From positions 1-64,000 of the forward strand of contig JANRIN010000108.1 in assembly GCA_033764965.1 (NCBI GenBank): a DNA stretch of 64,000 bases, read 5' to 3'. The notes under the pieces were generated by a model that made no database searches, had not been told where the DNA came from, and was given only the letters and a program-made list of their open reading frames with translations. This document shows positions 33,941 to 41,881 of the stretch, one piece after another. The stretch comes from JSC-12 sp033764965 (GTDB lineage: Bacteria > Cyanobacteriota > Cyanobacteriia > Leptolyngbyales > Leptolyngbyaceae). The position numbers and the translations under genes were made by a program. Each line of letters starts with the position of its first letter. Within the stretch, counting starts at the first letter, position 1.

Positions 33941-34726
33941 TCAAAACTGGAACGCTGCCCAATCGGGTTCTCGATAGTAGTGGGTCATGTCATCGAACTT
34001 GCGGAGTTCAGCACGCGCAACATGATACAACCAGGGTTCTTGATCCAGCCATTGCTGATTCAGATCCACAAACGCTTCTCCCATCTCAGAGCGCTGTTCC
34101 GCCGAGGGATCGCTACCAAAATAGCCCAAAGTAATGTGGGGTGTGAAGTAATATTGCTGCTCAATCCCCAGCCCAATCAACTCACGATTTTGATACACGG
34201 CGCGGCGAAACTTCAGGATGCGATCGTAGGACGCTTCATCCGTAGGAGCCAGACACACCGCCACCGCACGAGTCATCACCATTAAGCCCAGCACTTGAAA
34301 CTGAATCGGCTTGCCTTCATGAATCGGCGCACATTCCTGAAAAATTTGAGCCATGCGATCGTGCAACTGGGACTCGAATGCCGCATCTTTCACCGCATGA
34401 CGATAAGCGCTGTCCCAAATTAAGTCCGCCAAGGTAACGTGAAAGCTAGAACTGGGAACTGGAGCAAAAATACTGACTCCTAAGCGCTCCACCAGTTGCT
34501 TCTGAGTCTGCTCCAAAGTGGCGAAAAGAGGGTGATTTTCAGCACTATCTTCGCTTCCGGGAGGGGTAATGATGGTGTATCCAGGAAATGGTAATGCTTT
34601 TAACCCCCCGGTTGAGTCTAGTTCATACTTGGGGGATTCCTGAATGTGCTGTACTTGAGTGCGGTAGGTTTCTGGCAATGTCATCCGCACTGCTCGATTC
34701 AGGTAAGTCTGAAAGTTCTCGTCCAA
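33941..34726 (-). CDS. DUF1868 protein, 2H phosphoesterase-like
   Basis: A 261-aa protein with two H-x-T-L motifs, SFHVTLADL (about residue 97) and FTPHITLGYFG (about residue 200), the hallmark of the 2H phosphoesterase superfamily that cleaves cyclic or 2',3'-phosphodiester bonds. The N-terminal GGLKALPFPGYTIITPP is typical of DUF1868. The physiological substrate is unknown. The stop codon is two bases from the cobH start, so it probably heads the cobH-cobL operon. Confidence 0.82.
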   Translation of the reverse strand: MDENFQTYLNRAVRMTLPETYRTQVQHIQESPKYELDSTGGLKALPFPGYTIITPPGSEDSAENHPLFATLEQTQKQLVERLGVSIFAPVPSSSFHVTLADLIWDSAYRHAVKDAAFESQLHDRMAQIFQECAPIHEGKPIQFQVLGLMVMTRAVAVCLAPTDEASYDRILKFRRAVYQNRELIGLGIEQQYYFTPHITLGYFGSDPSAEQRSEMGEAFVDLNQQWLDQEPWLYHVARAELRKFDDMTHYYREPDWAAFQF

Positions 34727-34934
34727 GCTTGCATACCTCGTTAGGTCGATTTACTGATTTTATGACTACAACCCCAGCGTTGGAGCGTTTAGATTATTCC
34801 TTATCTTCACACCATAACAAATCGGGGATCGCCCCATTCAGAAAGGGCTTTGCTGATCTCCTGGTAGGGCTGCTTTTCACGACAAGGAATAAACAAAACA
34901 ATACAATGACTTCACGGGTTAGAAGGTGTCTTTC

Positions 34935-35924
34935 ATGCCAATCTACCTTTATTGGGGGAATGATGAGTTTGCGATCGCTCAAGCCAGCGCTGCCCTCCGG
35001 GGAAAAGTGCTTGACCCTGGTTGGGAAAGCTTTAACTTTGACAAAATTGCGCCCGACCAACCCGATGCTTTGACTCAAGCGCTGAATCAGGCAATGACTC
35101 CTCCCTTTGGCTCTGGAGGACGCTTGGTTTGGCTGGTCAACACGACAATTTGCCAGAAGTGTCCGGATGACCAACTAAATGAGCTAGAACGCACCTTACC
35201 CGCGCTGCCAGAAGCCACAACGTTATTACTGACCACGCCGAACAAACCTGACAGTCGTCTCAAGTCTACAAAGCTGCTGCAAAAATTGGCTGAGGTGCGT
35301 GACTTTTCCCTGGTTGACGCTTGGAAGACAGATGCAATCGCCAAAAATGTTCGTCAAACGGCGCAAACCCTGGACATCAAGCTCACCTCGGAAGCTGTGG
35401 ATTTGTTAGTGGAAGCAGTTGGCAGTGATACTCGCCGCTTGCATACAGAGTTAGAGAAATTGCGGCTCTATCTGGGGCACTCCAAGCGATCGCTGACCGA
35501 AACTGATATCGCCACCCTGATTACGAGCACCACCCAAAGCTCCTTTAAACTGGCAGCCGCAATTCGCCAGGGGCAAACTGGAGCCGCCCTGGAAATGGTG
35601 GCAGAGTTGCTGCGCCAGAATGAACCTGCCTTGCTGATTGTTGCCAGTTTGGTGAAACAATTCCGCACCTGGACATGGATTAAAGTCATGCTGGATGCGG
35701 GAGAGCGGGATGAACTGGCGATCGCTCAAGCGGCTGAAATCGGGAATCCTAAACGCCTCTATTTTTTGAAGCCAGAAGTTCAAGCCATTCCACTCCACGC
35801 ACTCTTGCAAACCCTGCCAGTTCTGCTAGAGTTGGAGGCTAACTTGAAACGGGGTGCCGATGATTTGATCACGCTTCAGACAAAAATCGTAGAGTTGTGT
35901 GAACTCTGCCGTAAAAACCCCTGA
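34935..35924 (+). CDS. holA: DNA polymerase III subunit delta
   Basis: Clamp-loader delta subunit that opens the beta clamp, 329 aa. The N-terminus MPIYLYWGNDEFAIAQA is the family start. The degenerate AAA+ fold has no Walker A Lys, as expected for delta. The C-terminal collar region includes LKRGADDLITLQTKIVELC. An in-frame GTG at 34926 exists, but GAAGG 7 bases before the ATG at 34935 favours the latter. It is divergent from the DUF1868-cob unit. Confidence 0.9.
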   Translation: MPIYLYWGNDEFAIAQASAALRGKVLDPGWESFNFDKIAPDQPDALTQALNQAMTPPFGSGGRLVWLVNTTICQKCPDDQLNELERTLPALPEATTLLLTTPNKPDSRLKSTKLLQKLAEVRDFSLVDAWKTDAIAKNVRQTAQTLDIKLTSEAVDLLVEAVGSDTRRLHTELEKLRLYLGHSKRSLTETDIATLITSTTQSSFKLAAAIRQGQTGAALEMVAELLRQNEPALLIVASLVKQFRTWTWIKVMLDAGERDELAIAQAAEIGNPKRLYFLKPEVQAIPLHALLQTLPVLLELEANLKRGADDLITLQTKIVELCELCRKNP

Positions 35925-36008
35925 CTTCCTGGAACTTATCGCCCTTAAAATAATTCAAACCTTGTAAGACCTTTAATGTGCTACAGCTATTGGCATCCGA
36001 TACGAATC

Positions 36009-36404
36009 ATGATGAAACGTTCTTCTGTATTTCAATTTTCTCGCCGTCCATCCTATTCCATGATGGGTGCTCTATGTGCTCTGGGTTTGGCATCCAGTCT
36101 CCTTCTGCCTGAGGTTGTTCAGGCGCAAAGTCCAGGAGATATTGCTCAGTACACCAAAGTTGCTCAACAAATTGAGCGGCAGCGGATGAAGCTTTACTCA
36201 GAAGTGAAGCAAAAAATGGGGGGCAATGTGCCTGAGAATGTCTGCCAGCAAGGAAACTTACCCCCCGATGTCCGCAAAATCTGCGATGAGTTTGATTCCG
36301 TCTCGCGGGACATCATTACCAGCAATGGCATGACAGTCGGTAAATTTAATGAAGTATTTCGCTTCTGCCAGCAAAGTCCCAAGCCAAAGGATTGTCCCAG
36401 ATAG
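36009..36404 (+). CDS. DUF4168-like secreted protein
   Basis: A 131-aa exported protein. The signal peptide is basic (KRSSVFQFSRRPSYS) and then hydrophobic, with a likely cleavage after VVQA. The mature part resembles DUF4168: DIAQYTKVAQQIERQR, Cys-containing middle segments and MTVGKFNEVFRFCQ. Four Cys in the mature part (in NVCQQG, KICDEF, FCQQ and DCPR) could make two disulfides in the periplasm. A longer frame starts at 35976, but a double ATG at 36009/36012 suits the signal peptide better. Function is unknown. Confidence 0.7.
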   Translation: MMKRSSVFQFSRRPSYSMMGALCALGLASSLLLPEVVQAQSPGDIAQYTKVAQQIERQRMKLYSEVKQKMGGNVPENVCQQGNLPPDVRKICDEFDSVSRDIITSNGMTVGKFNEVFRFCQQSPKPKDCPR

Positions 36405-36487
36405 GGGAAAAGCCAGGGAGAGGGAGTTAGCTATCCCTACTCCCTTAGCTCGAGTCTTGCACCATGCTCAATTGGATGCTCCGTCTC

Positions 36488-36536
36488 ACCAGGAAATTTA
36501 TTTCCTGGCTAATAGCAAAAGTCTTCTAAAGAAGAC
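36488..36536. repeat. Palindromic repeat with two hairpins
   Basis: Two perfect stems lie side by side: CCAGGAAAT/ATTTCCTGG (36488-36507) and AGTCTTCT/AGAAGACT (36519-36536), joined by GGCTAATAGCAAAAG-type sequence. Such short palindromic modules resemble dispersed non-coding repeats in other cyanobacterial genomes. It lies between the DUF4168 gene and the J-domain gene, where it could act as a terminator or be a remnant of a small mobile element. Confidence 0.65.
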
Positions 36537-36642
36537 TGGATAGAGTTTTCAGTCTATTGAAATGGGCTTTAGCTATCAGCTCGACCTCTAGTTCAGGATG
36601 ACGAGTGCGTAAAGTACCTATAGCTTGTTCTTTCCTGACTGC

Positions 36643-37626
36643 CTACAGTCTCATGTCTTTGAGATGAGATCGCGGGTTAAAGCTGCGGTTGGAGCGGATT
36701 TTCTCGTACAGGTCTCGTTCAATCGGAGTCAGGTCTTTGGGGGGCTGAATCGTCACTTTCACGATTTGATCGCTGCGATCGCCCTTGGGACTCCTCCACC
36801 CCTTGCCGCGTAACCGCAGGGATTGTCCAGAACGAATTCCAGCGGGAATGTTCACGGTGACAGAGCCATCCGGAGTGGGGACTTCCACTTGGGCACCCAA
36901 CACGGCTTCATCAGGAGCGATCGGCACCTCACACACCAGATTCTCCCCTTCAAATTGAAAGAACGAATGGGGCTTGATGTCTACGATTAAATACAAGTCT
37001 CCTCGTTGGCTGGTGTAGTAAGGGCTGAAGCGTCCTTTGCCCCGCACCCGAATTTTGCTGTTGGGTTTTGCCCCTGCCGGAATTCGCACATCGATCACTT
37101 CATTCCCAACCTGTAAGCGCTTTTGTACGCCATTGAAAGCTTCCGCCAGGGTCAGAGTAATCGTCGCTTCACTGTCTAATCCGGTTGCTGTAGAGCCAAA
37201 GCCTGGATCGCGAAAATCGGTGGAAGAAGTGGAGGTACGGTAACGAGTTTGGGTGTTTCCTGGAGCGGAGTTGCCCCCCATCCGACCTAGCAACTCGTTG
37301 ATGAAGTCTTCAAAGCTGCCGTAACGACCGAATTCAAATCCGTCAAAATCTACGTTGGAATTGTTGAAGGGGGAGGCACCCGCCTGGTCTGCCTGTCGCC
37401 AATATTGCCCAAATTGGTCGTATTTGCGGCGCTTGTCTGCGTCTGAAAGAACTTCGTAAGCTTCGTTGATTTCTTTAAACTTCGCTTCGGCGGCACGATC
37501 GCCGGGGTTCATGTCGGGGTGATACTTACGCGCGAGTTTGCGGAATGCTTTCTTGATTTCATCTGCATCTGCTGACTTACTCACCCCCAAAATTGTGTAG
37601 TAGTCTTTGAAATCCGTTGCAGCCAT
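36643..37626 (-). CDS. DnaJ/CbpA-type J-domain protein
   Basis: A 327-aa Hsp40 co-chaperone. The J domain (residues about 6-70) has YYTILGVSKSADADEIKKAF and the HPD tripeptide in KYHPDMNPGD. There is no Cys-rich zinc finger, so it is type II (CbpA-like). The C-terminal client-binding beta domains show VIDVRIPAGAKPNSKIRVRG and VNIPAGIRSGQSLRLRGKG. The ATG at 37626 is preceded by an in-frame TTG and by GGTGAGGG. It lies 119 bp downstream of the SPFH gene on the same strand. Confidence 0.93.
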   Translation of the reverse strand: MAATDFKDYYTILGVSKSADADEIKKAFRKLARKYHPDMNPGDRAAEAKFKEINEAYEVLSDADKRRKYDQFGQYWRQADQAGASPFNNSNVDFDGFEFGRYGSFEDFINELLGRMGGNSAPGNTQTRYRTSTSSTDFRDPGFGSTATGLDSEATITLTLAEAFNGVQKRLQVGNEVIDVRIPAGAKPNSKIRVRGKGRFSPYYTSQRGDLYLIVDIKPHSFFQFEGENLVCEVPIAPDEAVLGAQVEVPTPDGSVTVNIPAGIRSGQSLRLRGKGWRSPKGDRSDQIVKVTIQPPKDLTPIERDLYEKIRSNRSFNPRSHLKDMRL

Positions 37627-37745
37627 CAACCCTCACCTCTAATCATTCATATAAGAAATCAGCTAAGTTCTATGTGCTTACTGCACTGTAACTCAACATT
37701 AACAAAAACTTTAGATCGGTAGAAAGTCGAAATTTCTCGCCTAAT

Positions 37746-38537
37746 TTAACGGCTACCACCAGTGCCTTCTTGATCCGTTCCAATCAGGTCAGTAATTGCT
37801 TCTGACAGGTTTTTAGGATCCATGAACACGACCTTGGAATTCTCGCTTTTGCTGATCTCCGTATTGGCTTCTACATACTGTTGTGCCAGGAGGTAGCGCA
37901 GAATTGGGGAGGTGTTTTCCTTATCTTCTTTTAGGGCTTTGGAGATGCGGCGAATCGACTCCACCATCCCCTCTGTCTTGGAGATTTGGGCACGGCGTTC
38001 ACTTTCAGCCGCTCGCTCTGTTTCTAGAGATTTTTCCAGGGTGGCGGATAGTTTAATCTCTTGCACTTCCACCCGGATCACTTGCACCCCCCACGGCTCG
38101 GTGGCTTGATCCAGTTCTTTCAGCAATGCCTGGTTAATTTTGTTGCGAGAGGATACGGTTTCGCGCAAGTCCATTTGCCCAATCTCAGAACGGAGCGTGG
38201 TGAGTACGAGGCTTCTCAAGGCATCTTCTAAGTTTTCGATCGCGTAGTATGCCTTCTGCACATCCAGAATTTTCCAGTACAGCACGGCGTTGACGGTGAT
38301 GGTGACGTTATCCCGTGTGATGGCAGATTGCGGCTCAATGTCGAGCAATTGCTCACGAGTTGTTTCAACCAGCACTGTATCGAGCAGCGGCACGACGAAG
38401 TTGAGTCCTGGTTTGAGCGTGCGTTCATAGCGTCCCAGCCGTTCCACCAACCCTTCGTAGCCCTGGTTAATGACTCTGACAGAACCGACCATGTAGCCAA
38501 CAACGGCAAGGGTAGCGATGGCAATAATCGACTCCAT
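37746..38537 (-). CDS. SPFH/stomatin-like (Band 7) membrane protein
   Basis: A 263-aa protein with one N-terminal membrane segment (SIIAIATLAVVGYMVGSVRV), then a Band 7 domain with EGLVERLGRYERTLKPGLNF and VVETTREQLLDIEPQ-like strands, followed by helical coiled coil rich in Glu, Arg and Ala. Such proteins oligomerise at the membrane and act as scaffolds or regulate proteases. The frame runs upstream to 38669 into the STAND gene, but MESIIAIA at 38537 is the natural start. It lies 94 bp after the STAND gene. Confidence 0.9.
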   Translation of the reverse strand: MESIIAIATLAVVGYMVGSVRVINQGYEGLVERLGRYERTLKPGLNFVVPLLDTVLVETTREQLLDIEPQSAITRDNVTITVNAVLYWKILDVQKAYYAIENLEDALRSLVLTTLRSEIGQMDLRETVSSRNKINQALLKELDQATEPWGVQVIRVEVQEIKLSATLEKSLETERAAESERRAQISKTEGMVESIRRISKALKEDKENTSPILRYLLAQQYVEANTEISKSENSKVVFMDPKNLSEAITDLIGTDQEGTGGSR

Positions 38538-38631
38538 AGGGATTGTCCTGTGCGGAATAAAAGAATGGCTGGTGCGATCGTACTCCCAGTCTACCCGTTC
38601 TGCGGTAATGCGGGCAGCAGGTTTTCCCGGA

Positions 38632-41600
38632 TTACCGGGATTGCCACACGATCGCGGTGATGATGCCAACCAACACCAGGGTCACGACGGCAAGCTGAAA
38701 CGAGAGTTGCGATCGCTGGAGTTGGCGTTTGAGCAGTTGCATTTGTTCGCCCAAGCGCGATCGGAGTTGTTCTTCGGCTTGCAGGCGTTGTTGCAGTTCA
38801 ACTTGCAGCCGATCTTCCGCATCCCGCCGCTGTCCGCGCTCTTCCTGGAGTTCTGCCTGAAGTCGAGCAACCTCTGATTCTTGTTCCTGGCGAATAAATC
38901 CCACCAGATAATCGTGCACGAGTTGATAGCAATCGGCGGGAGAATCGGGAATCAGGAAGATCAGCCCAGACCCCAAGAGGACTTCCAGCACCAGGTCAAG
39001 ATTGTCAATTTCATGAATTAGCCCTAAATCAACCAGATCAGATTCCAGATCTTCGCGTGTTTTGAGCGGGCGAGTTCCATTTTCATTGGTCAATAAAAAT
39101 AGGATGATCCGAGCAACGTCTTCATTCTCAGGTCCACAATCTTGAATCACATCCTCCAGCGATCGCTGCACCAGCTTTTCCTTCGGTCCTTGCTGGCGAT
39201 ACTTGGCTAAGGTGTCAATCGCTTCTGCCTGGAGTTGAGCGCCGACGACTTGCAGTTCGATCGGTCGAACTTCTTTTAACTCTCCCGCCAGATCTTGAAC
39301 CAGGGCATCCACTAAATCATCGGGTAGATAAAACTGGGCGCGATTCGTCAGGCTGATGATGACCGCTTTGGCATCTTCCGGGGTGAGATCTCCCAGAGGA
39401 TAGCGAATCTCTCTGCCTAGAATATCGTTGTTGATGATGTCCAGATCGGTGTACCGCTGAAACTCCAGCAGGTAGTGGAGATAGTCTTCGCGAATCGAAA
39501 GCACTACCTTCACAAAGGGCAATTTCAAGCATTCGCTCAGAAATCGGTAGAACGGTAAGCGCTCTTGCACCGTAGGGTAGGTGAAGAAAAATTCCTCAAA
39601 TTGATCCAGCAGCAGGATGGGAAGCTGATTCTGCTCTGTGGCTGCTTTTAAGTGGGCGAGCAGGCGGGAGGGTGGGGGATGGGGGCGAGCTGCGCCACGC
39701 TCCGCAAGGGGGGATAGGGGAGGAGCAGGAGGGGAGGGGCGCGAAACGACCTTACGGGGGGTGCCTTCTGGGTCTTCTCGCTCTTGCCGATCGTCGGTTT
39801 CCTGGTTGCTCAATTTCCGTTGCAGTGCGATTTCCCAGTCATTATAAAAATCGAGCAGGAGGGGGAGGGGAAGTCGTCCCTCAAAGGTTTGCTCTTGTAG
39901 CAGGGGAAATAGTCCGGCGTTCAGGATAGAGCTTTTCCCCACACCAGAGGGACCGTGAATCACAATCAGCTTATATTGTGCCTGACTGAGACGCAGGAGC
40001 AGAGCACTGAGGTCTTTTTGGCGACCAGAGGCTTCTAGCTCTTGAGTCAGGAGTCGTTGCTGGTCAATTTGGGCGGGTAGGGGCAGGGGAGAGCCGATCG
40101 CAAAATCTTGAGGCTGGAGCTTTAACGCGCCGACAAAGGCTCGATAGCCATACTGATGTTCAATCAAACGCCGAGCTTGGCGGGTGCGAAAGGCAAGCTG
40201 ATATTCGCCCTTTTCAAAGTAAGCCTCTCGCAGCTTGCGTAGAGTTCGAATGTAAAGCGGCGGATCATCTTGAGGATGGCTACGATCGCGCGCCGCTTCC
40301 AGATGACGAATTGCCCTATCCAAGTTGCCTAATTCCTGTTCGGTTTGGGCAAGCAGGAACAGATACCACCCGTAGTGGTAACGATGCGCCAGATCGAGAC
40401 TCGCTTCCAACTGGGGTTCGACGGGATGCCCAGTAGCGTGTAACTCAGCTTCTACCCTGTCTAGAATTTGTAATGCCAACTCCACCTCTTGTTTTGCGGT
40501 CTGCCATTGGGAACGAGCGATCGCCACTTCTGCCAAAAAACCGCGATCGCGGGCTTCCCGTACCGGGTCTTTGTATAGCTTGTGTAATACGAGGGATTGC
40601 TTTGCCAACTGTTCCAACTCGTCCCAGCGCTCTAGTTTTTGCAGGGTTTCCGCCTGAGCCGCAATAAATCGAGCCACTAAATCCTGGCGATTTTCCTGAG
40701 AAAACAAGGTCAAGCTGCGTTGAAAGTAGTGGTGGGCTTGCAGGCAGGCATTGTCATAGGTGGCTCGCTGCAATACGGCGTACGATCGCCACCATAAGCC
40801 CAGGTAAAACAATAGACAGGCTGCCCGTTCCAGGTAGGGGATAGGGGGAAGGGGGGAGGGTGGAGCAGGGGGGGAGGCGGGTGGAGCATTTCGCGAAACG
40901 GCTTTATGGGGATCGTCTTCTGCTCCCTGATTCCCTGGCTCCTCTGCTTTCTGCCCCGCTTCTGGCTCGTCCTTCAGATGCTGAAGCCAAAAGGTTAAGC
41001 TCCTCTCGTATAGTGCTTTAGCTGTTTCCAGTTCGCCCTGGCTGTGAGCGTTTTGCCCTAGCAAGAAATCCAGGCTGGCTTGAAGTTCGGCATCGATCGC
41101 GGATTGGTGAGCCTGCAAATCCTGCATGGCAAACTGAAGTTCATTGGGACGAAGCGAGTTGAGTGGGGGAAACTGCCAGGTTGCCCAAAACTGTTCATCG
41201 CCTAAACTGAGGACGGAGTTAAACAGGCGATCGCTGTGGTGCTTGAGGGAGCGGATGAGTTCTGGAGTTGCCATCTCAAACTCGATCAGCGCATTTCCCG
41301 CCCAACTAGAGAGATCCGGCGCTAATCGCTCTAGCTGGCGTAAAACGTCATCCGTCAGCCATAACACAAGTGGAAATTGAAATTGCTTCCGTAGTTCTTC
41401 CCGCACAATATTTGTTGCAACGAGGGCTTGATCCAGGTCTTGCAGATTTTCCAGCCCAAAAATCATCAAGGCGTGGGGTGGCTTTGCCTGACTATCGATC
41501 GCCGTTTGAATTGTGGTGTAAAGCGTTTTGGCAAACTCTGGCAGGGTCAGGGAATGAATGGGAAAGGGCAGTTGAGCCTGCACCGCTTGAGCCATGCGAT

Positions 41601-41730
41601 CGCGTACATGGGCATAGTTACACCGCACCAGAACCAGCACAAATTGATTTTGCGCCAGTAGGATGACTCGACTCAAGGTTGCGAGCGATCGTTCATTGCG
41701 GCTTTCGGTTGCTTGTTGTTGCCCAACCAT
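38632..41730 (-). CDS. nSTAND-type NTPase with TPR and membrane tail
   Basis: A large 1032-aa signalling NTPase. Residues 1-200 look like an alpha/beta domain without a P-loop (LAQNQFVLVLVRCNY, then PHALMIFGLENLQDL). Residues about 200-540 contain TPR-like helices and a Pro-rich linker. The NTPase core has Walker A IHGPSGVGKSSILNAGLFPL (about 592) and Walker B PILLLDQFEEFFF (about 700). A second Pro-rich linker (about 665-690) lies between the two Walker motifs. A coiled coil (about 948-1010) and one membrane helix (about 1010-1030) end the protein. STAND NTPases act as switches in signalling or defence. AGGAGG precedes the ATG. It follows another ATPase gene by 151 bp. Confidence 0.8.
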   Translation of the reverse strand: MVGQQQATESRNERSLATLSRVILLAQNQFVLVLVRCNYAHVRDRMAQAVQAQLPFPIHSLTLPEFAKTLYTTIQTAIDSQAKPPHALMIFGLENLQDLDQALVATNIVREELRKQFQFPLVLWLTDDVLRQLERLAPDLSSWAGNALIEFEMATPELIRSLKHHSDRLFNSVLSLGDEQFWATWQFPPLNSLRPNELQFAMQDLQAHQSAIDAELQASLDFLLGQNAHSQGELETAKALYERSLTFWLQHLKDEPEAGQKAEEPGNQGAEDDPHKAVSRNAPPASPPAPPSPLPPIPYLERAACLLFYLGLWWRSYAVLQRATYDNACLQAHHYFQRSLTLFSQENRQDLVARFIAAQAETLQKLERWDELEQLAKQSLVLHKLYKDPVREARDRGFLAEVAIARSQWQTAKQEVELALQILDRVEAELHATGHPVEPQLEASLDLAHRYHYGWYLFLLAQTEQELGNLDRAIRHLEAARDRSHPQDDPPLYIRTLRKLREAYFEKGEYQLAFRTRQARRLIEHQYGYRAFVGALKLQPQDFAIGSPLPLPAQIDQQRLLTQELEASGRQKDLSALLLRLSQAQYKLIVIHGPSGVGKSSILNAGLFPLLQEQTFEGRLPLPLLLDFYNDWEIALQRKLSNQETDDRQEREDPEGTPRKVVSRPSPPAPPLSPLAERGAARPHPPPSRLLAHLKAATEQNQLPILLLDQFEEFFFTYPTVQERLPFYRFLSECLKLPFVKVVLSIREDYLHYLLEFQRYTDLDIINNDILGREIRYPLGDLTPEDAKAVIISLTNRAQFYLPDDLVDALVQDLAGELKEVRPIELQVVGAQLQAEAIDTLAKYRQQGPKEKLVQRSLEDVIQDCGPENEDVARIILFLLTNENGTRPLKTREDLESDLVDLGLIHEIDNLDLVLEVLLGSGLIFLIPDSPADCYQLVHDYLVGFIRQEQESEVARLQAELQEERGQRRDAEDRLQVELQQRLQAEEQLRSRLGEQMQLLKRQLQRSQLSFQLAVVTLVLVGIITAIVWQSR
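39674..39722 (-). repeat. Repeat insert in the STAND gene, shared with the kinase-like gene
   Basis: About 49 bp almost identical to the copy near 56796-56844 (two or three differences). It contains GCTGCGCCACGCT and G-rich flanks on the plus strand. Both copies are in the same orientation relative to their genes but are read in different frames. Here it encodes part of a Pro/Ala-rich linker between Walker A and Walker B. Confidence 0.8.
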
Positions 41731-41881
41731 TCGCTATCCTCCTTTCCTCCCCTGCCGCTTGACAATTGGGTGAGTGTTTCGCGAGGCACCCTGACGTTTT
41801 TTCTAAACCACGTCCAACTCCAAAACTGGAGGTTTCTCCGAAGGAAAACTACGGATTTGGGGGTGGACAAGGTTGATATGT

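Noticed and set aside
34747..35073. Plus-strand frame reaching into holA
   Set aside because: It is out of frame with holA and protein-like only by chance. holA has its own ribosome site and family start.
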